Of a DNA stretch of 5,313 bases, positions 1 to 5,164 are shown piece after piece. Position numbers and translations under genes: made by a program. The stretch comes from JBJEFI01 sp051873875 (GTDB taxonomy: Bacteria; Bacillota; Bacilli; Bacillales; Bacillaceae_G): contig JBJEFI010000148.1 in assembly GCA_051873875.1 (NCBI GenBank), positions 1-5,313 of the forward strand, written 5' to 3'. The notes beneath the pieces are model-generated. The model did not search any database, was not told the origin of the DNA, and saw only the letters and a program-made list of their open reading frames with translations. Within the stretch, counting starts at the first letter, position 1; every line of letters begins with the position of its first letter.

Positions 1-31
1 ACAATTAAAACCCATAAAAAGATAAGATTTT

Positions 32-62
32 AATCCATACCCTCCTTAGGTATGGATTTTTT
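32..62 (+). terminator. Intrinsic terminator of an upstream gene outside the window
   Basis: A perfect 10-bp stem (AATCCATACC at 32-41 with GGTATGGATT at 49-58) and a 7-base loop is followed by a T run (57-62). On the + strand this is a classic rho-independent terminator, so a gene reading rightward probably ends just left of the window. It isolates the copper operon from upstream transcription. Confidence 0.8.
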
Positions 63-190
63 ATATATTTGTATTTTTCCTAGGCAATATGAATAATTTA
101 ATGCATATAAACCAACTACATAGAAAAAATAGGTGTTAAAAGCAATGGATAGTTCGTTAATAAAAATGGGCACACTCATTTTTAAAATTT

Positions 191-220
191 TTGACACACC
201 CTACCCCTGTAGGGTATATT
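191..220 (+). promoter_or_regulatory. Sigma-A type promoter of the csoR-copA-copZ operon
   Basis: The -35 box TTGACA (191-196) matches the consensus. The -10 box TATATT (215-220) lies 18 bases downstream; reading it one base earlier as GTATAT would give 17. Transcription should start near 227, leaving a very short leader before the csoR ribosome binding site. The spacer holds the putative CsoR operator, so bound repressor would sit directly between the two promoter boxes. Confidence 0.8.
198..215. promoter_or_regulatory. Putative CsoR operator
   Basis: A perfect 7-bp inverted repeat, ACCCTAC (198-204) and GTAGGGT (209-215), is separated by CCCT. Known CsoR sites are GC-rich pseudo-palindromes of this type placed over the promoter of their own operon. 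The dyad fills the -35/-10 spacer of the csoR promoter, which fits repression that is relieved by Cu(I). The link to CsoR is inferred from family knowledge and position; the dyad itself is seen directly. Confidence 0.8.
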
Positions 221-239
221 ATATGGTAGAGGTGATAAC

Positions 240-539
240 ATGGAATGTAATCATGATAATAAAATGGTTCCTCGTTCAAAAGAGGAGATTGAAGAATTAA
301 CAAAGCGTTTAAAGCGTATTGAAGGCCAAGTTCGTGGAATTAGTAAAATGGTTGAAGAAGATCGTTATTGTATAGATATCGTTACACAAGTATTAGCAGT
401 TGAAGCAGCAATGAGAAAAGTTGGTTTTTCTTTAGTAGAAAGGCATGTAAACCACTGCGTTGCGAAAGCTTTAGCAGAGGGAGACGGAGAAAAATCTGTT
501 GAAGAGCTGATGGGAGTTATTAAACGATTTGCAAAATAA
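240..539 (+). CDS. csoR: Copper-sensing transcriptional repressor CsoR
   Basis: This 99-residue all-helical protein belongs to the CsoR/RcnR family (DUF156). In the absence of Cu(I) it represses its own operon; Cu(I) binding lowers DNA affinity. The family's Cu(I) ligand set Cys-His-Cys is present as C44 (in RYC), H69 and C73 (in RHVNHC), with the same spacing as C45/H70/C74 of the Bacillus subtilis protein. The N-terminal helix contains the typical RLKRIEGQVRGI segment (residues 23-34), which contributes DNA-binding basic residues. The start at 240 is backed by AGAGGTGAT (228-236). The length is normal for the family. It is first in the operon, with the start codon of copA 15 bases past its stop. 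The C-H-C set argues for copper rather than nickel/cobalt (RcnR, which has an added N-terminal His) or persulfide sensing (CstR). Confidence 0.96.
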   Translation: MECNHDNKMVPRSKEEIEELTKRLKRIEGQVRGISKMVEEDRYCIDIVTQVLAVEAAMRKVGFSLVERHVNHCVAKALAEGDGEKSVEELMGVIKRFAK

Positions 540-554
540 TAGGTGGTGAAAAAA

Positions 555-2948
555 ATGAGTGAACAAAAGCATGTAACATTAGGAATTGAAGGAATGACAT
601 GTGCTGCATGTGCAACTCGTATCGAGAAAGTATTGAATAAAACCGATGGCATGGATGCCACTGTGAACTTAGCATTAGAGAAAGCAACAATTAATTATGA
701 TCCAGCTAAAACAGATGTGACACAAATTAAAGAAAAAATTCAAAAGATCGGTTACAACGTAAAAGTTGAAAAACAAACATTTGATATTGAGGGAATGACA
801 TGTGCTGCATGTGCAACTCGTATCGAAAAAGTTTTAAATAAAACAAACGGTATTGTAAATGCCAATGTGAATTTAGCAATGAACTCAGGAACGGTTGAGT
901 TCGTAGATGGGCTTGTAACACCAGAAGATATTATGAATAAGATTGAAAAGATTGGTTATAAGGGAACCCTTCATAAAGAAGGTGAAATGAAAAAAAGTGA
1001 TGGTACGAAGAAAAAACAAATTCAGCTTATCATTGCAATTATTTTATCGTTACCACTTTTATATACGATGGTTTCGCATATTCCATTTGCAAGTGGTATT
1101 CCAATGCCTCACTTCTTAATGAATCCATGGGTGCAAGCTTTATTTGCCACACCAGTCCAATTCATTATCGGGTGGCAATTTTATGATGGGGCGTATCGTG
1201 CACTTCGAAATAAAAGTGCAAACATGGATGTATTAGTTGCACTTGGAACGTCAGCAGCGTACTTCTTTAGTTTATATGAAGGATTTAAAACAATTGGAAA
1301 TCATCATTATGTTCCACATTTATATTTTGAAACAAGTGCGGTTTTAGTTACTCTTGTATTAGTTGGTAAATATTTTGAACATATTGCCAAAGGAAAAACA
1401 ACGCAAGCCATTTCAGCATTGGTTCAATTACAAGCAAAAGAAGCAACTGTCATAAGAGAGAATACAGAAATCAAAATTCCTTTAGACCGTGTAGTCGTTG
1501 GCGATACAATCCTTGTAAAACCTGGTGAAAAGATTCCAGTTGATGGTGTCATCTTATCAGGAAATACAACGGTAGATGAATCGATGTTAACAGGTGAGTC
1601 GTTACCAGTTGAAAAACAACCAGGCGACCAAGTTGTCGGTGCAACAGTGAATGGCAATGGTTCGATTACATTCCGTGCCGAGAAAGTTGGAAAAGATACA
1701 GCATTAGCCAATATCGTAAAAATTGTGGAAGAGGCACAAGGATCAAAAGCACCGATTCAGCGAATTGCCGATATTATTTCTAGCTTCTTCGTGCCAGTTG
1801 TTGTTGGAATTGCCATTGTTACATTTTTAGTATGGTATTTCGTCGTGACACCGCAAGATTTACCAAGAGCAATCGAAGTAGCAATTGCCGTATTAGTAAT
1901 TGCCTGTCCTTGTGCATTAGGATTAGCAACGCCAACATCAATTATGGTTGGAACAGGTAAAGGGGCAGAAAAAGGTATCTTATTTAAAGGCGGCGAGTTT
2001 TTAGAAAGAACACAAAAAATTAGCGCCGTTTTATTAGATAAAACAGGTACAGTTACAAAAGGAAAACCAGAAGTAACAGATGTGATTGCCTTTGAAGATG
2101 AAGGCCAATTATTAACATATGCCATTAGTATTGAAAGTTTATCTGAACATCCATTGGCAAAGGCAATTGCCGATTTTGGCAAAGAAAAAAATATTGTAGC
2201 AAAAGAAGTAGTCGATTTCTCAGCAATTACCGGTCATGGGGTAAAAGGGTTTGTTGATGGGGAACAAGTATTAATTGGAACACGAAAAATGATGGTAGAA
2301 AATAACCTTGAATACCCTGGATTAGAAGAGCAGCTTGTTGCTTTAGAAATTCAAGGGAAAACGGCGATGATTGTTGCAGTTGAACAAAAAATTGCCGGTA
2401 TTATTGCAGTTGCCGATACAGTAAAAGAAAGTTCAGCCGAAGCCATTAAACAATTAAAAGAAATGAATATTGAAGTATATATGGTAACTGGTGATAACAA
2501 ACGCACAGCAGATACCATTGCTAAACAAGTTGGCATTGATCATGTATATGCAGAAGTATTACCTGAAAATAAAGCAAGTATTGTTGAAGAATTACAACAA
2601 GCAGGAAAAGTTGTTGCAATGATTGGAGACGGAATTAATGACGCTCCAGCCCTTGCAAAAGCAGATATTGGGATGGCAATTGGAACGGGGTCTGATGTTG
2701 CAATTGAAACAGCAGATGTTACGTTAGTAGGTGGCGATTTAGCCCACATTCCAAAAGCAATTCAATTAAGCAGAAGTACGATGAGAAATATTCGTCAAAA
2801 CTTCTTCTGGGCATTACTATATAACTGTTTAGGTATTCCGATAGCTGCATTTGGATTACTACAACCATGGGTAGCTGGTGCTGCAATGGCATTTAGTTCC
2901 GTATCCGTAGTTTTAAATGCACTTCGTTTACGAAAAATAAAATTATAA
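555..2948 (+). CDS. copA: Copper-exporting P1B-type ATPase CopA
   Basis: Integral membrane P-type ATPase that exports cytoplasmic Cu(I) using ATP, 797 residues from the ATG at 555. I chose this start because AGGTGGTGA (541-549) is a well-placed ribosome binding site; an in-frame GTG at 543 lies inside that site. Two heavy-metal-associated domains come first, each with a GMTCAAC Cu-binding loop (C16/C19 and C83/C86). Eight membrane helices are expected. The actuator TGES is at 346-349, the transmembrane metal site CPC at 451-453, the phosphorylated Asp at D495 in DKTGT, the nucleotide-domain SEHPL at 530-534 with GHG at 560-562, TGD at 645-647 and GDGINDAPAL at 691-700. Further Cu(I)-site residues are YN at 756-757 and the MxxSS motif at M778/S781/S782. 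Every catalytic motif is intact and the length is close to B. subtilis CopA. It sits between the regulator and the chaperone. CPC plus YN and MxxSS point to Cu(I) rather than Cd/Zn/Pb. Confidence 0.97.
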   Translation: MSEQKHVTLGIEGMTCAACATRIEKVLNKTDGMDATVNLALEKATINYDPAKTDVTQIKEKIQKIGYNVKVEKQTFDIEGMTCAACATRIEKVLNKTNGIVNANVNLAMNSGTVEFVDGLVTPEDIMNKIEKIGYKGTLHKEGEMKKSDGTKKKQIQLIIAIILSLPLLYTMVSHIPFASGIPMPHFLMNPWVQALFATPVQFIIGWQFYDGAYRALRNKSANMDVLVALGTSAAYFFSLYEGFKTIGNHHYVPHLYFETSAVLVTLVLVGKYFEHIAKGKTTQAISALVQLQAKEATVIRENTEIKIPLDRVVVGDTILVKPGEKIPVDGVILSGNTTVDESMLTGESLPVEKQPGDQVVGATVNGNGSITFRAEKVGKDTALANIVKIVEEAQGSKAPIQRIADIISSFFVPVVVGIAIVTFLVWYFVVTPQDLPRAIEVAIAVLVIACPCALGLATPTSIMVGTGKGAEKGILFKGGEFLERTQKISAVLLDKTGTVTKGKPEVTDVIAFEDEGQLLTYAISIESLSEHPLAKAIADFGKEKNIVAKEVVDFSAITGHGVKGFVDGEQVLIGTRKMMVENNLEYPGLEEQLVALEIQGKTAMIVAVEQKIAGIIAVADTVKESSAEAIKQLKEMNIEVYMVTGDNKRTADTIAKQVGIDHVYAEVLPENKASIVEELQQAGKVVAMIGDGINDAPALAKADIGMAIGTGSDVAIETADVTLVGGDLAHIPKAIQLSRSTMRNIRQNFFWALLYNCLGIPIAAFGLLQPWVAGAAMAFSSVSVVLNALRLRKIKL
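585..844 (+). repeat. Tandem duplication of the metal-binding domain inside copA
   Basis: The Cu-binding loops of the two N-terminal domains are nearly identical at DNA level. The segments starting at 585 and 786 are offset by 201 bases (67 codons) and share an uninterrupted 35-base identity (591-625 and 792-826), continuing with only scattered differences to about 643 and 844. The rest of each domain has diverged. This suggests either domain duplication followed by gene conversion, or strong constraint on the loop and its codons. Confidence 0.8.
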
Positions 2949-2966
2949 TTTAAGGAGAGATAAAGC

Positions 2967-3170
2967 ATGAAAACATTATTAAAAGTAGAAGGTATGTCAT
3001 GTGGACATTGCAAAGCTGCTGTAACAAACGCTTTACAAGAAGTTGAAGGAGTTACAGGCGTAGATGTAAGCTTAGAAGAAAAGAAAGTAACTGTTCAACA
3101 TAACGACTCAGTAGCAATTGACAAATTAAAAGAAGCAATCGAAGACCAAGGCTATGACGTAGTTGAATAA
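2967..3170 (+). CDS. copZ: Copper chaperone CopZ
   Basis: Small cytoplasmic Cu(I) carrier of 67 residues with a single heavy-metal-associated fold (ferredoxin-like, beta-alpha-beta-beta-alpha-beta). The MSCGHC loop places the two Cu(I) thiolates at C12 and C15; the intervening G-H is typical of CopZ, whereas the CopA domains here have AA. It is expected to hand Cu(I) to the N-terminal domains of CopA and to supply Cu(I) to CsoR. The start at 2967 follows AAGGAGAG (2952-2959). The gene lies 18 bases after the copA stop and is last in the operon, followed by a strong terminator. Length and motif are normal for the family. Confidence 0.96.
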   Translation: MKTLLKVEGMSCGHCKAAVTNALQEVEGVTGVDVSLEEKKVTVQHNDSVAIDKLKEAIEDQGYDVVE

Positions 3171-3196
3171 ATAGAATTGAAAATACAGTTTTGAAG

Positions 3197-3236
3197 AAGT
3201 TCTTGAATCTAATGGCGATTCGAGAACTTTTTTTAT
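3197..3236 (+). terminator. Intrinsic terminator of the csoR-copA-copZ operon
   Basis: A 13-bp stem (3197-3209 with 3217-3229, one G-U pair) and a 7-base loop runs into a T tract (3228-3234). It begins 27 bases after the copZ stop. This closes the copper operon and separates it from the riboswitch unit downstream. Confidence 0.9.
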
Positions 3237-3288
3237 TTCTTTATTATAAAAGCAAATCATCCCATTGTTTCTCTAAAGATAGCCTTAA

Positions 3289-3317
3289 TTGTAATAGTGG
3301 GAAAATTTTGTTATATT
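3289..3317 (+). promoter_or_regulatory. Probable promoter of the cobalamin riboswitch transcript
   Basis: TTGTAA (3289-3294) and TATATT (3312-3317) are separated by 17 bases, a good sigma-A arrangement. Transcription would start near 3324, just ahead of the first conserved riboswitch elements. No other paired boxes between the copZ terminator and the aptamer fit as well. Confidence 0.55.
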
Positions 3318-3340
3318 TAAATTGAAAATTGAATAACGAA

Positions 3341-3530
3341 TTAATAGGTGTGGATAAAGGTAGGTTCCTTTATTTACTTAAAAGGGAAGTCGGTTAGAAT
3401 CCGACGCTGTCCCGCAACTGTATTTAGGAGTGATTCGAAAATACCACTGTTTCTAGACATATAGAAATGGGAAGGTTCGAAAAGCGATGATTATAAGTCA
3501 GGAGACCTGCCTAATTAATAGTGACATCAA
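3341..3530 (+). promoter_or_regulatory. Cobalamin (adenosylcobalamin-type) riboswitch aptamer
   Basis: A cis-acting RNA that binds a B12 coenzyme and usually represses transport or synthesis genes. The B12 box AGTCAGGAGACCTGCC lies at 3496-3511. Its ACCTGCC (3505-3511) pairs with GGTAGGT (3359-3365) to form a 7-bp helix with one G-U. The conserved GGGAA is at 3384-3388. A hairpin GTCGG/CCGAC (3389-3393 with 3401-3405) is followed directly by the core GCTGTCCCGCAACTGT (3406-3421), the hallmark of the family. CCACTG (3444-3449) and GGGAAGG (3469-3475) are the expected later elements. A weak closing helix, GGTGT (3347-3351) with ACATC (3524-3528), can be drawn. Edges are approximate. No recognisable B12 gene follows, which is unusual. 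Confidence 0.93.
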
Positions 3531-3533
3531 TGC

Positions 3534-3552
3534 CCTACGAGGATAGGAGGTG
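3534..3552 (+). promoter_or_regulatory. Small hairpin overlapping the ribosome binding site after the riboswitch
   Basis: CCTA (3534-3537) can pair with TAGG (3544-3547) around a CGAGGA loop, and the right arm enters AGGAGGTG (3545-3552), a near-perfect Shine-Dalgarno sequence. In translational cobalamin riboswitches a hairpin after the aptamer (P13) docks with loop L5 to hide the ribosome binding site. Here ATCC (3399-3402) at the L5 side is complementary to GGAT (3541-3544). The geometry fits translational control, but the stem is only 4 bp and the docking is inference. Confidence 0.4.
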
Positions 3553-3556
3553 TTAA

Positions 3557-3793
3557 TTGCGGATTATTAAGCATGGAAAAATTTTAAAAATTTTTTTCTC
3601 ATGTTTATTTGAGTATCTTTCGTACATTAACAACTTTATCATGAAGTTGTTTTTTTATTGGTTAAATGTACGTTTTGATGAATTAGATTTGAAGGAATTC
3701 TGGAAAGATGATTTTTCTAAAATCAAAGGAGGAAGATATAATGGGTTCAGTAGCTTATTATACAAATTGTTTCAAGTCTGTTGTTTTGAATAA
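3557..3793 (+). CDS. TTG-start ORF directly after the riboswitch, unknown or remnant
   Basis: A 78-codon frame opens with TTG six bases after AGGAGG (3545-3550), so translation initiation looks real. The product starts MRIIKHGKILK and continues as a hydrophobic aromatic-rich stretch, then an acidic segment (about residues 40-55). The frame reads straight through a terminator-like hairpin (3629-3656) and overlaps the start of the better-supported 73-residue ORF at 3741, so its 3' third is probably not a natural protein. I do not recognise it. It could be a short leader peptide governed by the riboswitch, the degraded 5' end of a lost B12-regulated gene, or a small real gene. The low-complexity A/T tract at 3573-3600 could hide a frameshift. 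Confidence 0.3.
   Translation: MRIIKHGKILKIFFSCLFEYLSYINNFIMKLFFYWLNVRFDELDLKEFWKDDFSKIKGGRYNGFSSLLYKLFQVCCFE
3621..3672 (+). terminator. Terminator-like hairpin nested within a second inverted repeat
   Basis: The inner hairpin AACAACTT (3629-3636) with AAGTTGTT (3644-3651) and a 7-base loop leads into seven T (3650-3656), a plausible intrinsic terminator. Directly outside its left arm, CGTACATT (3621-3628) pairs perfectly with AATGTACG (3665-3672), beyond the T tract. Together these give a continuous 16-base left arm whose partner is split by 13 bases. It lies about 90 bases after the aptamer and about 70 before the 73-residue gene, so it could be a transcriptional off-switch for that gene. 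Confidence 0.6.
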
Positions 3794-3962
3794 TATGGTT
3801 AGTGGAGAAAGCTGTATGCTAGAAGATATTTATGCAGATTTAATCGATGAAATAAATGAAGTGTGTAAAAATGAAGATGAAAAAGAACAGTTTATAAATA
3901 ATCTTAATCGTGCTTTCGAAAGCTTGCATCGAGATTTAGTTGAAGTAGAAGAACTAGTATAA
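3741..3962 (+). CDS. Hypothetical 73-residue acidic protein
   Basis: I do not recognise this protein. The ATG at 3741 is chosen because AAAGGAGG (3725-3732) sits eight bases upstream; an in-frame ATG at 3708 has no such site. Residues from about 26 to 73 are strongly acidic and look helical (for example LEDIYADLIDEINEVCKNED at 27-46), with no signal peptide or membrane segment. Cysteines are at 10, 25 and 42, with no CxxC. It is on the same strand as the cobalamin riboswitch and behind a terminator-like hairpin, so its expression may depend on B12, but this is inferred only from position. No terminator is visible between its stop and the assembly gap 12 bases later, so an operon partner could be hidden in the gap. 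Confidence 0.65.
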   Translation: MGSVAYYTNCFKSVVLNNMVSGESCMLEDIYADLIDEINEVCKNEDEKEQFINNLNRAFESLHRDLVEVEELV

Positions 3963-3974
3963 CTACAATAAAAA

Positions 3975-4074
3975 NNNNNNNNNNNNNNNNNNNNNNNNNN
4001 NNNNNNNNNNNNNNNNNNNNNNNNNNNNNNNNNNNNNNNNNNNNNNNNNNNNNNNNNNNNNNNNNNNNNNNNNN
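3975..4074. other. Assembly gap of exactly 100 N
   Basis: One hundred undetermined bases, the usual placeholder length for a scaffold gap of unknown size. The true distance, and possibly the adjacency of the two flanks, is not established. The + strand genes to the left and - strand genes to the right converge on it. Confidence 0.98.
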
Positions 4075-4260
4075 TGCTTCAATTTGTTTCAAACTTAGAA
4101 ATAATGGTGAAATAAAATAAACTGATAAGAGCAATAGTAAAATTAAAGTATCAATAATATCTATTCCATCAACACTAAGACTATAAATCAAAGACAATTG
4201 AAACAAAATTTATAATTTTTTTACCTACAAGATTAATATATTTTAAGATTCTCATTGTAA
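4075..4260. other. AT-rich stretch right of the gap with one doubtful open frame
   Basis: No secure gene lies between the gap and the terminator at 4261. On the - strand a frame runs from a TTG at 4206 into the gap and encodes 44 hydrophobic residues, including a leucine/isoleucine-rich stretch with the look of a membrane helix (IDTLILLLLLSVYFISPLFL). It has no ATG in the visible part and no ribosome binding site upstream of the TTG, and a stop lies two codons before it. It may be the start of a membrane protein cut by the gap or a chance open frame in AT-rich DNA. I see nothing else here. Confidence 0.25.
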
Positions 4261-4313
4261 TAAAAAACTACTTTTCAAATTGTTAATACAATCTAACAAT
4301 TGAAAAGTAGTTT
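4261..4313 (-). terminator. Long hairpin terminator of the - strand micro-operon
   Basis: Arms 4265-4285 and 4294-4313 form about 20 bp with one bulged A (4279) and an 8-base loop. On the - strand the stem ends in a six-T run (complement of 4262-4267). It lies 17 bases beyond the stop of the 58-residue gene (4331), so it should terminate that transcript. On the + strand the trailing T run is only three bases, so it works best for the - strand. Confidence 0.8.
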
Positions 4314-4330
4314 AATAAATAAAGTCTTAC

Positions 4331-4507
4331 TTATAGTAAGAAATATAATACAACAATCATTAATTGAAATAATGTAATAGCAAGTAAATAATTTGCATAT
4401 TTAAAAGTTTCTTTATCTACATTTTTATTATTTTTGCCGAAAGCCCAAATAAATAAACCAATAGCCGTAATACCTAATATAGCACTTAAAACAACAATTG
4501 GAGTCAT
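4331..4507 (-). CDS. Small two-helix membrane protein, unknown function
   Basis: A 58-residue protein begins MTPIVVLSAILGITAIG and ends with LFQLMIVVLYFLL. It has two clear hydrophobic segments (about 4-23 and 40-58) joined by a short charged loop (KNNKNVDKETFK, 25-36), so it should be a helical hairpin in the cytoplasmic membrane. Start choice: GGGTGG (4514-4519) lies six bases before the ATG. That site is inside the last codons of the preceding 16-codon ORF, whose stop is only three bases upstream, which suggests translational coupling. A strong terminator follows. Small proteins of this shape are often accessory subunits of respiratory or transport complexes, but nothing here identifies a partner. 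I do not recognise the family. Confidence 0.75.
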   Translation of the reverse strand: MTPIVVLSAILGITAIGLFIWAFGKNNKNVDKETFKYANYLLAITLFQLMIVVLYFLL

Positions 4508-4510
4508 ATA

Positions 4511-4561
4511 TTACCACCCTAATATCAAAACCGATATCCCTTTCATAAAAATATTCCTCAT
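4511..4561 (-). CDS. 16-residue micro-ORF coupled to the membrane protein gene
   Basis: A 16-codon frame encodes MRNIFMKGISVLILGW. Its start has a near-ideal ribosome binding site, AGGAGGT (complement of 4567-4573), five bases upstream, stronger than that of the gene it precedes. The peptide is basic at its N-terminus and hydrophobic afterwards. Its TAA ends three bases before the downstream ATG, and its Leu-Gly-Trp codons contain that gene's ribosome binding site. It may be a leader that drives translation of the 58-residue protein, or a tiny membrane peptide in its own right. The ribosome binding site and spacing are seen; the function is unknown. Confidence 0.6.
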   Translation of the reverse strand: MRNIFMKGISVLILGW

Positions 4562-4579
4562 AATAGACCTCCTGTATAA

Positions 4580-4588
4580 ATTTTACCA
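4580..4588 (-). promoter_or_regulatory. Possible extended -10 promoter of the micro-operon
   Basis: On the - strand TGGTAAAAT (4588-4580) is an extended -10 box (TG, one base, TAAAAT) a few bases before the micro-ORF ribosome binding site. The nearest -35-like hexamer, TTGAAC (4612-4607), is 21 bases away, which is too far for a normal spacer. The leader would be very short. Moderate support only. Confidence 0.35.
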
Positions 4589-4649
4589 TCAATATTTATA
4601 TCCTTTGTTCAACAATCCTGATCCTTTTCTACAATAAGAAGTTCAACAT

Positions 4650-4686
4650 AAAAGGGCATTAATCTTTCTTGGTTCAATGCCCTTTT
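4650..4686 (-). terminator. Hairpin terminator overlapping the stop codon of the NTF2-like gene
   Basis: A perfect 11-bp stem (4650-4660 with 4676-4686) flanks a 15-base loop. Its first arm on the - strand begins within the TAA stop (4685-4687). The trailing T run on the - strand (TTTTATG) is short. The stem is symmetrical, so it could act on either strand, but only the - strand has a gene ending here. It also separates this gene from the micro-operon transcribed onward in the same direction. Confidence 0.7.
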
Positions 4687-5101
4687 AGTACACTTTCATT
4701 CTCTTAATATTCTCTATCGGAATTCCTGCTTCGATATAACTTCTTATCAATTTCCAATCATTAGCACCATCTTTTTTAAAAGTATCGAAAAATAAGTTTG
4801 CAGAATTTAAACCCTCACCTTGTATAACTATAGTTGCAGAAATTATAACCAATATCTCATCAACTCTTAATTGAGTAATAGAAATTTCACTCAGGTCCCA
4901 TTGTGCGTTATTTTCTTTTACAAAATTAAATCCTTGTTCCCAACCAAGTATTGATTCTTCAAATTCAAAATCAATAATCTCTCCACCTGTAATTTCTCTG
5001 CCTTTGTAATTTTTTGATATTAAATCTCTTATTTCTGTTAATGAGGAAGTACGCCAAGACTCTAAAAAAGCGTCTAGAAATTTCCTGAATGGATTATCCA
5101 T
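4685..5101 (-). CDS. NTF2/SnoaL-like fold protein, function unknown
   Basis: A 138-residue soluble protein with the pattern of the NTF2-like (SnoaL/DUF4440-type) cone fold: an N-terminal helix pair (about 4-31, with FLDAFLESW), a middle helix around GWEQGFNFVKE (53-63) and alternating beta strands including ISITQLRVDEILVIISATIV (73-92) and ANLFFDTFKK (101-110), then DWKLIRSYIEAG (115-126). Members are either small enzymes or ligand-binding proteins; no catalytic residues can be assigned here. The start ATG at 5101 follows AGGGGG (complement of 5107-5112) by five bases. The gene appears to stand alone: its own terminator overlaps its stop, and a separate upstream region precedes it. The fold assignment is from sequence character, not a search. 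From memory, similar unnamed proteins occur in the Bacillus cereus group. Confidence 0.75.
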   Translation of the reverse strand: MDNPFRKFLDAFLESWRTSSLTEIRDLISKNYKGREITGGEIIDFEFEESILGWEQGFNFVKENNAQWDLSEISITQLRVDEILVIISATIVIQGEGLNSANLFFDTFKKDGANDWKLIRSYIEAGIPIENIKRMKVY

Positions 5102-5136
5102 ATTATCCCCCTAAATCATCTTTTATCATTAATTCT

Positions 5137-5164
5137 ATATAACCAGTAGTATTCCTTTATTGAA
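5137..5164 (-). promoter_or_regulatory. Possible promoter of the NTF2-like gene
   Basis: On the - strand TTCAAT (5164-5159) and TTATAT (5142-5137) are 16 bases apart, and a TG precedes the -10 box (TGGTTATAT), as in extended -10 promoters. The -35 box touches the GC-rich block at 5163-5182. Both hexamers are imperfect, so support is modest. Confidence 0.35.

Noticed and set aside
90..140. A 16-codon + strand ORF starting at the ATG at 90.
   Set aside because: No ribosome binding site and no coding character; it appears to be chance in AT-rich DNA.
161..184. A hairpin TAAAAATGGG/CTCATTTTTA with a CACA tetraloop just upstream of the csoR promoter.
   Set aside because: The stem is almost all A-T with one G-U and has no clean T run after it; a terminator already exists at 32-62.
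543..554. Upstream in-frame GTG start for CopA at 543, giving four extra residues.
   Set aside because: The GTG is part of the ribosome binding site for the ATG at 555, so it cannot be the main start.
1757..2182. A 141-codon - strand ORF inside copA.
   Set aside because: It is a mirror of the strongly conserved copA coding sequence and has no start signals.
3244..3366. A - strand open frame ending in LSLEKQWDDLLL before a TAA at 3244, resembling the C-terminus of a protein.
   Set aside because: It has no ATG and no ribosome binding site, its upstream part lies in the riboswitch, and a stop precedes it. It could be a gene remnant but is too short to support.
4434..4637. A 67-codon + strand ORF in this region.
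   Set aside because: It is antisense to the micro-operon, has no ribosome binding site and has biased, low-information composition; the - strand frames have proper initiation signals.
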